Source of the DNA: CAVPDG01 sp963702535
Lineage (GTDB): Bacteria; Chloroflexota; Anaerolineae; Anaerolineales; UBA4823
Assembly: GCA_963702535.1 (NCBI GenBank)
Contig: CAVPDG010000004.1
Span: 62,001-126,000 of the forward strand
DNA: 64,000 nucleotides
Direction: 5' to 3'
The notes beneath the pieces were generated by a model. The model worked only from the letters and a program-made list of their open reading frames with translations. It searched no databases and was not told the origin of the DNA. The position numbers were made by a program, and so were the translations under genes. Positions 35,289-45,816 of the stretch are shown here, piece by piece (the first letter of the stretch is position 1; every line of letters starts with the position of its first letter).

Positions 35289-36989
35289 TTACTGTGCTGT
35301 GGGATCGTACAGGAAAAACCAGCGGTTGTTGAGCTGTTCGATGAAGCCATCGTCCTTCATCGTCTGGATCGCCTGGTTGAAAGGCGCTACCAGGTCGGAC
35401 TTGGGGGTGAAGATGAAGCCGAAGTCCTCGGTGCCCAGCGGGTCGCCAATGGTCTTGAGCTTGTCCGGGTTGGCGCCGATGTAGCCGCGGCTGGAAGCCG
35501 CATCCATCAGCACCATATCCACATCGCCGGTGAGCAGCGCCTGGACGGCAGCGCCGAAGTTCTCGAAGAGCTTGATGCGCGGGTTGGCTTCATCGCCATC
35601 CAGCACGTCGTAAACGGCGACGTAGAAGTTGGTGGTGCCGGATTGCGAGCCGATGAGCAGGTCGGGGTTGGCGGCGAACTCTTCGGCGGTGGCGAAGCGG
35701 TCTTCATCGGCGCGCACCAGCATGAACTGCTGGGAGGTCATGTAGGGGTCGGAGAAGTCCACCTGCTGCTTGCGCTCATCGGTGATGGTGATGCCATCCA
35801 TGCCCACATCGAACTGTCCTTCCTGCACGGCGGCAATCATCGTGTCCCAGGAGGTCACCTGCCAATCGACGGCGCAGTTGAGCCTGCGGCAGATCTCGTT
35901 CACCGCATCGTACTCCCAGCCCACTGCTTTGCCACTCGCCGGGTCGACGAAGTTGAGCGGGGTGTAATCGTTGCCGGTCACCGCTACGACGGTACGCCCG
36001 TTCAGGTCGGGGAGCTGGTCATAGCTGTCTGCCGCGTTCGGATCGGTCAGGAAGAACCAGCGATTGTTCAGGTAATCCAGGTAGCCGTCAGCTTTCATCT
36101 GCGCGATCGCCTGGTTGAAAGGCGCTACCAGGTCGGACTTGGGGGTGAAGATGAAGCCGAAGTCCTCGGTGCCCAGCGGGTCGCCAATGGTCTTGAGCTT
36201 GTCCGGGTTGGCGCCGATGTAGCCGCGGCTGGAAGCCGCATCCATCAGCACCATGTCCACATCGCCGGTGAGCAGCGCCTGGACGGCAGCGCCGAAGTTC
36301 TCGAAGAGCTTGATGCGCGGGTTGGCTTCATCGCCATCCAGCACGTCGTAAACGGCGACGTAGAAGTTGGTGGTGCCGGATTGCGAGCCGATGAGCAGGT
36401 CGGGGTTGGCGGCGAACTCTTCAGCGGTGGCGAAGCGGTCTTCATCGGCGCGCACCAGCATGAACTGTTGGGAGGTCATGTAGGGGTCGGAGAAGTCCAC
36501 CTGCTGCTTGCGCTCATCGGTGATGGTGATGCCATCCATGCCCACATCGAACTGTCCTTCCTGCACGGCGGCAATCATCGTGTCCCAGGAGGTCACCTGC
36601 CAATCGACGGCGCAGTTGAGCCTGCGGCAGATCTCGTTCACCGCATCGTACTCCCAGCCCACTGCTTTGCCACTCGCCGGATCGACGTAATTCAGTGGCG
36701 TGTAATCGTTGCCCGTTACTGCCACGACGGTGCGCCCTTCCAGGTCGGGCAGGCGCAGCGTATTTGGCGCTCCCTCTGGCACGGGCGCCGTGGTCGCCTC
36801 CGGTGCCGGCGCCTCTGTGATGATTGCCGTAGGCTCGGCGGTGGGCGCTTCGGTCGGGGCTGCGGTCGGTACTTCCGCCGGCGCTTCGCTTGCAGCCGGC
36901 GCCTGGGTGGCTGCTGGGGTCGCTGCCCCGCCGCACGCCGCCAGCGCCAGGCTCAATAAGATGAGTAGACAAAAGATCGTTCTCTTCAT
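35289..36989 (-). CDS. Lipoprotein amino-acid-binding protein with two SBP_bac_3 domains in tandem
   Basis: A signal peptide ends at lipobox LALAAC (Cys19), then comes an Ala/Pro/Glu/Thr linker to about residue 75. Two complete type 3 solute-binding domains follow, each opening with GRTVVAVTGNDYTPLN and running through GWEYDAVNEICRRL, MDGITITDERKQQVDFSDPY, IGSQSGTTNFY, VDMVLMDA and NRWFFL. Roughly 190 consecutive residues are identical between them; only domain edges differ. The 566-residue length is about twice normal. It is probably the receptor for the downstream permease; two binding lobes per polypeptide raise local receptor number. The ATG at 36989 follows a TTGTCC-N17-TATACT promoter. 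Confidence 0.9.
   Translation of the reverse strand: MKRTIFCLLILLSLALAACGGAATPAATQAPAASEAPAEVPTAAPTEAPTAEPTAIITEAPAPEATTAPVPEGAPNTLRLPDLEGRTVVAVTGNDYTPLNYVDPASGKAVGWEYDAVNEICRRLNCAVDWQVTSWDTMIAAVQEGQFDVGMDGITITDERKQQVDFSDPYMTSQQFMLVRADEDRFATAEEFAANPDLLIGSQSGTTNFYVAVYDVLDGDEANPRIKLFENFGAAVQALLTGDVDMVLMDAASSRGYIGANPDKLKTIGDPLGTEDFGFIFTPKSDLVAPFNQAIAQMKADGYLDYLNNRWFFLTDPNAADSYDQLPDLNGRTVVAVTGNDYTPLNFVDPASGKAVGWEYDAVNEICRRLNCAVDWQVTSWDTMIAAVQEGQFDVGMDGITITDERKQQVDFSDPYMTSQQFMLVRADEDRFATAEEFAANPDLLIGSQSGTTNFYVAVYDVLDGDEANPRIKLFENFGAAVQALLTGDVDMVLMDAASSRGYIGANPDKLKTIGDPLGTEDFGFIFTPKSDLVAPFNQAIQTMKDDGFIEQLNNRWFFLYDPTAQ
35367..35942. repeat. Direct repeat copy A (second ligand-binding domain)
   Basis: About 576 bases nearly identical to 36105-36680, offset 738 bases (246 codons). 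I count three differences (around 35517, 35685 and 35730), all third-position and silent. Identity falls sharply on both sides although the flanks are homologous. Confidence 0.9.
36105..36680. repeat. Direct repeat copy B (first ligand-binding domain)
   Basis: Partner of 35367-35942. The sharp edges with diverged but still homologous flanks are more typical of recent gene conversion than of a single new duplication. Confidence 0.9.
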
Positions 36990-37060
36990 GATTCTTCACT
37001 CCTGCTTTGGTTAGGGGATTCTTTTAATAGGATCGAAGGGCTGGTCTTACCAGCGAGGGC

Positions 37061-37089
37061 AGTATAGCATAGAAAGATAGGTCGGACAA
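37061..37089 (-). promoter_or_regulatory. Promoter of the amino-acid transporter operon
   Basis: Minus strand TTGTCC (37089 to 37084), 17-bp spacer, TATACT (37066 to 37061), about 75 bases before the binding-protein ATG. The remaining gap up to 37344 is AT-richer, with an isolated TATAAT at 37156-37161 on the plus strand that may serve the next gene, but no good -35. Confidence 0.65.
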
Positions 37090-37344
37090 GAAGGGCTGCG
37101 GCGGTTGGCTGATTCCGGTTCTCAACTCGCTGATTCTCATTACCTGGATGTCATATATAATTATCGGATAATCTCCGTTTCGTTCACTGCCTCGCATGCC
37201 TGTAAATCGCGCTTTCTAGCTTACTTCCCACCATATCCTGTTTGGTCTGATATTCATTTGACCCTGCTTTTCCTGGAATTCGTTATTTCTCTGAGTGGGT
37301 ATACCCATCTATCCTGTCGTGTGTTAAAATTCCCTCCTTATCCC

Positions 37345-38885
37345 ATGTCCGTCTAAAAGATCTCATCCTCCACCCTTTCCTCATCGCGGCTTACCCCGTC
37401 CTCGCCCTGCTCGCTTACAACGTCGAGCAGATCGATTCTCGTATCGCCCTGCGTTCTTTGCTCCTCTGCCTCGTTTTTGCCGGCGTGTTGCTCTTGCTCT
37501 TCCGCCTGCTATTCAAGAGCTGGAAGAAAGCCGGCATGCTCGCCAGCCTCACCCTGGTCTTCTTCTTCTCCTACGGGCGCATCTACGCCGCTGCTCGTCT
37601 CCTCAATGAGAGCCCCCTGCCTCTCGGGCGCCATCGCCTGCTCGTCCCGCTCTTCTTTGTCCTGTGGGTCGTCCTTGTCTGGCTGGTTGCTCGCTATCGC
37701 GGCGACCTGCGCACCGGCACCCAGACCGTCAACATCATTGCCCTGGTCGCCTTGCTCTTCCCGCTCTTCGGGTTTATCCAGTACAACATCAACTTAAACG
37801 CCGCTCCTGCCCAATCAGGCAGCCAGGCGCTTGCTCAGCCGCTTTCCGCTTCCGCGAAGCCCGATATCTACTACATCATCCTGGATGCCTACGCCCGCGA
37901 CGATGTCCTGCAGGAGCGCTGGAAGTACGATAACGCCGAGTTTCTCCAGGCGCTCCAGGAGCGCGGTTTCTACGTCGCTCTTTGCAGCAAGAGCAATTTC
38001 GGTCAAACCGAGCTTTCGCTTGCCTCCTCCCTCAACATGCAGTACCTCCAGGACCTCGACCCGCTCTACGCGCCATCGGACAAGCGCACACGTGCCACCC
38101 TACCCGCCACCATCCGCGATGGCGCCGCCCGCCGCTACCTGGAAGGGCTGGGCTACAAGATCGTCGGCTTCCAGAGCGGGTACGGCTGGACGGATTTGCG
38201 CGACGCCGATGTGTTCCTCACCCCCCAGGGCGGCTACCGTGAGCAAGCCGGTCTGCTTGGCGGCGCCAACCAGTTCGAAGTCATGCTCATGGATACCTCT
38301 GCCCTCATCCTGCTCACCGACGCCTCCCTCAAGCTCCCCGCCATGCTCAAGCCCGACCTCCAATCCCACGAGCGCATGCTGCGCGAGCATATCCTCTACA
38401 TCCTGGATACCTTGCCCAAAGTCCCCCGCTTGCCGGGTCCCAAGTTTGTTTTTGCCCACATCGTCTCGCCGCACTCGCCCTATATTTTCGGTCCGGATGG
38501 CGAGCAGACCGAGAATGCCGAGCTGGATACCATCGTCGGTTACACCAACCAGGTCAAGTACCTCAACAAGCGTATCCTGCCCATCATCGATGAGATCATC
38601 GCCCAATCGGAGACTCCGCCCATTATCATTATCCAGGGCGATCACGGCTGGGCGCGGGACGAGCCCGAGCGCCGCATGCGCATCCTCAACGCTTACTACC
38701 TGCCCGGCGGCGGGAATGAGGTCTTGTACCCCGATGTCAGCCCGGTCAATACCTTCCGCCTGATCTTCAACCGCTATTTCGACGCCGGTCTGCCCCTGCT
38801 CGATGACCTCAGTTACTACTCAGCCATGTCCTCCCCCTACAATTACATCCCCATCGCCGAGGGTCGCCCCGGCTGTGAGCCATGA
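37345..38885 (+). CDS. Membrane-bound sulfatase/phosphatase-superfamily enzyme, early frameshift
   Basis: This is an alkaline-phosphatase-fold enzyme of the LtaS/phosphotransferase type that acts outside the membrane. Five or so N-terminal helices come first, then KPDIYYIILDAYARDD (metal Asp), SNFGQTELSLASSL (likely Thr nucleophile), FAHIVSPHSPY and IIIQGDHGW (metal Asp/His). The homologous protein continues upstream of the first in-frame TTG (37458), through HPFLIAAYPVLALLAYNVEQ. Its frame lacks a start, but the ATG at 37345 (MSV) is joined to it by one missing base near 37353. A role in polymer or glycolipid head-group transfer is inferred. Confidence 0.75.
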
Positions 38886-38932
38886 ACCCTATTCCACACA
38901 CCTTGGGGGTTTCACGATGCTAAGTTCCCATA

Positions 38933-40762
38933 ATGGCAGCTAGTCTGTTCGGACGCTACGAGATCCGCCAGGAGTTGGGCCGCGGCGGCATGGCGCAGGT
39001 CTACCTGGCATACGACCCCACCTTCCGCCGCCAGGTGGCGGTGAAGGTGCTGCCCCTGCATTACCTGGAAAACCCCCTGCTGCGCGCCCGCTTCGAGCGC
39101 GAGGCGCGCCTGATTGCCACCATCGAGCACCCCGCCATTGTGCCGGTCTACGATTTCGGCGAACAGGACGGGCAGCTCTACCTGGTGATGCGCTACATGT
39201 CCGGGGGCTCGCTCGTCTCTCTCATCCGCCAGGGACCCTTTTCGCTCAGCAAGGCTTCGGAGATGCTGTCTTTGCTCGCCCCGGCTTTGGATGCCGTCCA
39301 TGCCAGGGGAATTGTCCACCGCGATCTGAAACCCGGAAATATCCTGCTCGACTCGTTCGGCAACCCTGCGCTCTCCGACTTTGGCATAGCCCACTTTTCC
39401 GAGGCTACCGTTGACCTCACCGGCGCAGCAGTGATCGGCACGCCGGCGTACATGAGCCCCGAGCAGGTCAGGGCTGAGATCGCCCTGGATGGTCGCAGCG
39501 ATATCTACTCTCTGGGCATCATTCTTTACGAGATGCTCACCGGGCGCCAGCCATACCAGGCTGCCACGCCGATGTCCATCGCCATGCGCCACCTCACCGA
39601 CCCCGTACCGGAGATCCGCCGTCATCGCCCCGATCTGCCTGTAACGCTGCAATCTGTGCTGGACCGCGCCCTGGCTAAAGATCGTGATCAGCGCTACCCG
39701 CGCGCCGCCGACCTTGTCTACGATCTGCGCGCCTTGGTGGATGCCTCACCGTCCGGCGCAAGCCCACCTGTCCCGGTCGACGAAGCCACGCAGGTCGATA
39801 TTACTCCCCCGGTCGCTCCTCTATCACAAGCGGCTGCGCTCCCCCCCACTCAGGCAGATCCAGATTCTCCTGCCTGAAGAGCCCGCCCTGCCCGTGAACG
39901 CCGGAACGCCGCCCCCCTCTCTCGCCTCCGCTGCACAGACCCCCGCCCTACCGCGCAAATCGACCTACCTTCCCTGGCTTCTGCTGGTTCCGGTGATCTG
40001 TTTATTGGCGCTTGGTCTTATCTTCGCTGTCCGTTACTTGCTGCCCTCTCTCGCTATCTCCCCCTCGCCATCGGCAGCACCTCAGGTTACCCGAGCAGCC
40101 ACGCAAACCCCTGCTGTGACCCTTCAAGTCGTGGATACCGTCGCCCCGCCGGATACGCCGACTCCCCTCGCTCCAACCTCGACGCCGAGCATGACACCCC
40201 CCTCCCACCTGAGCCTGTGCTCTTCGACGATTTTTCCACCGCTGCCAACGGCTGGCCCCAGGGCAGCCAGGCTGCCGGAAGCTATGCATACCAGGATGGC
40301 GCTTATACGATCTCGGTTTTGCAAAATGGCGATCTGCTCTGGGCAGCCCCGCAAGCCAGTTTTGCCGATTCGCGTCTGGATGTTCGGGCGCAGCGCCTCT
40401 CCGGCGATCAAGGCTACTACGGCTTGCTGTGCCGCGTACAGGATGCGGACAATTTTTACTATTTCGTTATCCGCCCCGATGGTTATTTTACGATCGGGAA
40501 ATACCAGGCGGGTTCTTTCTCTGCGTTGACCCCCGGCGGTTGGACGTATCACCCCGCCATTCAGACCGGCGAAGCGACGAACCTTCTCCAGGCTGAGTGC
40601 GCCGGGGACGAGCTGCGCTTCTTCGCCAATGGGCAGTTGCTGGGCGAGGCGCGTGACGCCGCATTTTCTGCGGGAAAGCCCGCTCTGGTGGTGGCTGCTC
40701 TGGATGATGGGGGTTTCCAGGCTCTCTTCGACGACTTCACCGTTTACTCGCCCGTTCCCTGA
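38933..40762 (+). CDS. Ser/Thr protein kinase with one TM helix and an external sensor domain, two frameshifts
   Basis: This is a PknB-like transmembrane kinase. The kinase domain has the P-loop GRGGMAQVY, Lys38, HRDLKPGN (Asp131), SDFGIA (Asp149), GTPAYMSPEQ and DIYSLGIILYEMLTG. A Pro-rich linker follows. The frame changes in a C7 run (39841-39847), leading to a TM helix (YLPWLLLVPVICLLALGLIF), and again in a C6 run (40197-40202), leading to an external jelly-roll-like domain (LFDDFSTAANGWP, GYYGLLCRVQDADNFYYF, LFDDFTVYSP) of the DUF1080/LamG-like kind. Correcting the two runs gives one protein of about 609 residues. Ligand and targets are unknown. Confidence 0.8.
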
Positions 40763-40799
40763 CCGGGGAGCGCCCGGTAACCACCGGTCCGCTTTTGCC

Positions 40800-41976
40800 T
40801 TACAGCTCGCCCACCGGCAATCGCCCTTCTTTGAGCGCCGCCGTTTGCCCCGGCAGGAAGGGCGCCTCGTACAGCGCCTCGTCCATCTGGTAGCAGCGGA
40901 ACAGTATCGGTGATGAAGTGCAGCCGGTCCGCCAGGTCTCCCCAGTAGTCGGCGCCGGACTTTGCCGTGCTGTCCGGCGTCGGGTCGATCTGCCCCAGCA
41001 GCTTCTTCAGGTCAGTGTTGGCGATGTGCTGCAGCGCCGGCGGGAACCCTGCCTTCAGGTCGTCGCCCAGCCGCAACCGTTGGTGCGGCGGCAGCGTGAT
41101 CGTCATCATCGTCTCGGTGGTCATGTACTGCGCCTCGCGCTTCAGGATCTCCAGGAACGCGGCGATGGTGGAATCCAGCCGGGTCAGCCTGCCGAACAGG
41201 CGGATCACCCCCCAGATCAGGTCGTTCAAGGCGCCCCAGCCGGGGTGCAACGCTTTGAGTAGATTACGGGCAAAGGTCTCCGGCGCCACCACCGGCGCCG
41301 CCAGCGCCTCATTGATCTCCGGCTGCAGGCGCGTCTGCTCGTGGAAGCCGATCTCTAAGTTTGCCAGCAGCAGCAGTTCCGTGCGCGGCTTTTCAACCAC
41401 CTCGAACAGCGCCCGGTAATAGTGCTCGAAAGCCTGCCGCAGGTAGCGCTGCCCCTCCGGCGGCTCGCCCGGCAGCAGCTCCTCACAAAAGCTGGTGATC
41501 TTCCCGGCGTCGTACGCCGGGTCCTCCAGGAAAGCCGCGTTGAAGCGGGCAAAGGCTCTCCCAATCTCGGCGAAGACCTTCAGGTTGCCGCGCGCCACCG
41601 CCTCGCTCGCCCGCTCGAAAGCCGCCTGTGGGTCGTACGCCTTCCACAGCACCTCCATCAGATCCTCGATCTTGAGCCTGGCGCCCAGCCAGCGCGCCGC
41701 CTCCAGTAGCTCCTGCAGCGCCTCTTGCGCCGCGGCTTCCGAGCCCAGCATCAGCGTCAGCGTGCGCCCCAAATCTTCCTTGCGGATCGTCTGCCCCGCC
41801 TGTTTGGATGCCCACGTAGCGAAGGCGCACCAGTTGGCGCCTCCGCCCGTGCGCTCTGCCAGCGCCAGCCCCAGCTCGTGGTAGCACTGCGTGATCTGCA
41901 GGTTGCGCATCACCGGGTCGGCGAGATTGGCGATGCGCTCGACATCGGTAAGGTTGGGATCGTTGCCATCAGGCAT
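40800..41976 (-). CDS. Conserved hypothetical cytoplasmic helical protein, one frameshift
   Basis: I do not recognise this family. The protein is about 392 residues, mostly helical and acidic, without signal peptide or TM segments. It opens with NLTDVERIANLADPVMRN and TGGGANWCAFATWASKQAGQ, has a central repeat-rich helical region (ARFNAAFLEDPAY, EHYYRALFEVVEKPRTE), and carries TMMTITLPPHQRLRLGDD later. The frame changes near 40905. The shifted frame ends sensibly with RCYQMDEALYEAPF, LKEGRLPVGEL and TAA at 40800, whereas the unshifted one degenerates. It is convergent with the kinase gene. No neighbour suggests a role. Confidence 0.6.
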
Positions 41977-42072
41977 CTGGTAGACCTCATCATTAAAAAG
42001 TGTTGTTCCTGGTCTATAAAGCGGCGAAGGCTCATTATACTTCAGCCGGATTCATGGTAAAACCTTTTCCTG

Positions 42073-43228
42073 TCATCTTAGCGCCGCGCTCAATAGCCCG
42101 ATCAGCGCCCCCCCGGCGATCAGCCAGGTCGAATTAACCTTGAAGCGCATCAGTAGCACGAGCGAAACAACTGCAATGGTCACCGTCAGCGGGTCGACGA
42201 GCGAGCTGCGCCCGAGCTGCCAGGTCACCCCCGCCATCAAGCCCAGCGCCGCGGCGTTCACCCCATCCAGCAGGCTGCTGAACCAGGCCGAACCGCGCAT
42301 GCGCGGGATCCAGGGGTTGGTGATTGCCACGAAGATAAAAGCCGGCAGGAAGATGCCCACCGTCGCCAGGATCGCCGCCGGCGTGCCCCCCAGCAGGTAG
42401 CCGATGAAGGTCGCCGTGGTCAGCACCGGTCCCGGCGTCACCTGCCCGATGGCGATGGCGTCCAGCAGTTGCTGGTCGGTCAGCCAGCCGTATTTCACCA
42501 CGAAATCGGCGCGCAAGAACGCCAGCAGCACGTACCCGCTGCCATACAGCACCGAGCCGATCTTGAGGAAGGTGAAGAACATCAGCGGCAGGCTGAACGG
42601 CGTCGCCGTCTGCGCCAGGAGGGTCAGCCCGCTGGCGGGCAATAAGAAGGCTGCCATGCCCCTGCGAGCGTAACCGCTTGTAGTTCATCGCCAGCATCAC
42701 GATCAGCCCGCCGCCGAACAGCAGTGCAATCTCGTTGAAGCCCAAAAAGTAAAGCAACAGGACGGTGGCAGTCGTTATCCCCGTCAGCCAGCCCTTGATC
42801 GCCTTCTGCCCCAGGCTCCACAATGCCTGGATGATGATGGCGATCACCACCGGCTTGATGCCGTACAGCAGCCACTCTACCTGTGGCGTGGTTCCGTACC
42901 TGGCGTAGATCGCCGCCAGGACGATCACAATCAGCATCGCCGGGGCGATGAAGCAGGCCCCCGCCGTGATCAGCCCAAGCCACCCCGCCCGCAGGTAGCC
43001 GATATGGATCGCCATCTCGGTGGAGTTGGGACCCGGGATTAAGTTTGTCGCCCCCAGCAGGTCGAGGAATTCCTGGTCGCTCAGCCATTTGCGCCGCTTC
43101 ACAATCTCATCGTGCATCATGCTGATGTGCGCGGCCGGTCCGCCAAAACCGGTGATCCCCAGCTTCAGGAACAGGGCTGCAAGCTCACCTAATCGCTCTG
43201 AGGTTGGGCTATTTACGCTAGTGGACAG
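42073..43228 (-). CDS. chrA: Chromate-transporter (CHR) family membrane protein, one frameshift
   Basis: This two-domain CHR protein is an inner-membrane anion antiporter family member; ChrA exports chromate. Domain 1 has FLKLGITGFGGPAAHI, LDLLGATNLIPGPNSTEMA and IGYLRAGWLGL; domain 2 has FLKIGSVLYGSGYVLL, AIAIGQVTPGPVLTTATFIG and FLPAFIFVAITN. The frame changes at about 42640-42665 between the halves. The N-terminus in frame extends to about 43228, where the start codon is unclear (a CTG with GAGGA about 11 bases upstream). Substrate specificity cannot be read from the sequence. It lies downstream of the ALDH gene on the same strand. Confidence 0.8.
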
Positions 43229-43351
43229 GATTATTCTTTCCTCGCCGCCACAAGCCGGTTGTGCGGCTTATTCGGCTTTAACGCAGTCTGCCCTTGCAGA
43301 AACCGCACCACCCGCTGGCTTTCCATCACGCCTTCCAGGTTTGCGACTGTC

Positions 43352-45801
43352 CTACTCCCCCGTCGGCACCCAGATGTTCTTAACCTGCGTGGCGTGGTGC
43401 AAGAACTCGTGCCCTTCGCCCTGCTCGGCGCTTGCCCAATCCCGCTTTATGCCGTAGCTCACCCACGTGCGCTTGACGTTTGCCGCCGAGTTGTACTCCA
43501 CATGGAAGCTCCCTTCCGCTGTGCCGAAGTACCACAGCGCGTCCACGTCCTCGTGCTGCACCAGCGTCTTCGTCAGGTGATCTCTGTCACCGGTGACGAT
43601 GTTCACCACCCCCGGCGGCACGTCCGACGTGTCCAGCACCTGGTACAAGTCGGTGGCGCTCAGCGGGTGCTTCTGGCTGGGGATCATCACCACCGTGTTG
43701 CCGCGTGCGATGGCTGGCGCCATCAAAGACACGAACGCCAGCAGCGGGGCTTCGTCCGGGCAGGCGATGCCGATCACGCCCACCGGCTCGTTGACGCCCA
43801 CCGTGATGCCGCGCAGCGTGGTCTCCTGCACCGACCCGCCATACTTATCCGCCCAGGCTGCGTAGGTGAATAGCCGTGTGACAGACGCCTCCACCTCCGC
43901 CTGCGCCGCTTGCTGGGAGCAGCCGGTCATCTCCACCAGCCGCCGCGCAAATTCCTCCCGCCGCGCGTCCAGGTTCTCACCAATGAAGTACAGGATCTGC
44001 GAGCGGTTGTAGCCGTGCCGCATCGCCCAGCCCGGCTTGGCGGTGTGCGCGGCGTGCGCTGCCTCCACCGCCTCGCGGATATCTTTGCGGTTGCCGTCGC
44101 CCACCTGCCCGATCAGCTCGCCTTTCGGGCTGAGCACTGCCTTCGTGTAGTACCCGTCCGGGCGCACTTGCTTGCCGCCGATGTACATCTTGGGCGTGCG
44201 GTCCACCGCCAGTCCTTTCTTGCCGTTCTTCACGCCCTGTCCAGGCTGCACTGGTCTCTCCGGCGTGTGCTCTCCCCATTTGGATTTGCCGGTCAGCGTC
44301 TCGGGCAGCGCCGGTTGCGGGCGCGGTCGCTCCTGCCACGCCGGGCGCAGGTACTCGAACAATCCCTCCCTGCCGCCTTCCCGTCCAAAGCCGCTCTCGC
44401 GGTAGCCGCCGAATCCCGACGCCGCATCGAACAGGTTGGTCGAGTTGACCCACACCGAGCCTGCCTTGATCTTGCTCGCCACATCCAGCGCCAGGTTGAT
44501 GTTCTCGCTCCACACGCTGGCAGCCAGCCCGTAACGCGTGTTGTTTGCCAGCTCGATTGCCTCCGCCGGGTTGCGGAAGGTCAGCGAAACCAGCACCGGT
44601 CCGAAGATCTCCTCCTGTACTGTTGCAGACGCCGGCTCCAGCCCGGTGATCAGCGTCGGCGGGTAGAAGCAGCCCTTCCCCGGCATCTCGATCTCCGGCT
44701 GGAACAGCTCTCCGCCCTCCGCCACGCCCGTCTTCACCCAGCCGTCGATGGTATCCCACTGCGTCTGGTCGACGATCGCCCCGATGTCGATGCACTTATC
44801 CAGCGGATCGCCCACCCGCAGATTGCCCATGCGTACCTTGAGCTTGTTGATGAAGCGCTCGGCGACGTTCTCCTGCACCAGCAGGCGCGACCCCGCGCAG
44901 CATACCTGCCCCTGGTTGAACCAGATGGCATCCACCACACCCTCGATGGCGCCGTCCAGATCGGCGTCCTCGAAGACGACGAACGGCGATTTGCCGCCCA
45001 GCTCCAGCGAGAGCTTCTTGCCCGACCCGGCGGTCTGCTGGCGCAGGATGCGCCCCACATCGGTCGAGCCGGTGAAGGCGATCTTATCGATATCGGGGTG
45101 GGTCACGATCATCGTCCCTGCCTTGCTGCTGCCGGTGACCACGTTCACCACCCCCGGCGGCAGTCCCGCTTCGGCGACGATCTCGGCGAAGAGCAGCGCG
45201 CTCAGCCGCGTGTAAGATGCCGGCTTGAGCACCACCGTGTTCCCCATGGCGATCGCCGGGGCGATCTTCCAGCCCAGCATCAGCAGCGGGAAGTTCCACG
45301 GGATGATCTGCCCCACCACGCCCACCGGCTGGTAATCGCGCAGCTCGCTCTCCATCAATTGCGCCCAGCCGGCGTGATAATAAAAATGCCTTGCCAGCAG
45401 CGGCGTGTCGATATCCCTCGCCTCGCGGATCGGCTTGCCGTTGTCCATCGATTCGAGCACCGCCAGCAGCCGCATGTGCTTCTGGATGTTGCGCGCAATG
45501 GCGTACAGGTAGCGCGCCCGCACGCTGCCGGGCGTCTCGCTCCAGCTTTGGAATGCCTGGCGTGCCGCCGCCACCGCCTCATCGATATCGCTCTGCCCCG
45601 CTTGCGCCGGTGTCTGCCAGCTTTTGCCCGGTCGCCGGGTTGTAGCTGGTGGTAGTAGCTGGCGTCTTTCGGGTGTTTCCAGGTGTTGTTGATGAACAGC
45701 CCGAATTTGCGCTGGTGGTCTTCCAGCCAGGCGTCTGCTGCCGCCGAGGATTCGGGCGCCGGTCCGTAAGGCATGGTCTTGAAGGCTTCCATAACGTCCA
45801 T
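43352..45801 (-). CDS. Two-domain aldehyde dehydrogenase of ALDH16 type, two early frameshifts
   Basis: The first ALDH domain is complete: IIPWNFPLLM, GNTVVLKPASYTRLSA, FTGSTDVGR, LSLELGGKSPFVV (general base Glu), GQVCCAGSRL (catalytic Cys) and EEIFGPVL. The second half is a degenerate ALDH domain (EPVGVIGIACPDEAPLLAF, GNTVVMIPSQKHPLSA, PPGVVNIVTG) without the Cys and Glu motifs, the layout of bacterial ALDH16. The start at 45801 has AGGAGG upstream. The frame changes twice around 45600-45650 (INNTWKHPKDASYY, then YNPATGQKLADT, then QAGQSDIDEAVAAARQ). It lies 15 bases after deoC, so acetaldehyde from deoxyribose phosphate is a likely substrate. Confidence 0.85.
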
Positions 45802-45816
45802 CGTATCCTCCTGGGT

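Noticed and set aside
35163..36959. 598-residue open frame antisense to the binding-protein gene
   Set aside because: It repeats internally only because the sense gene is duplicated; there is no ribosome site or known domain.
43910..45655. 581-residue open frame antisense to the ALDH gene
   Set aside because: Arg/His-rich shadow composition; the opposite strand is a clear ALDH.
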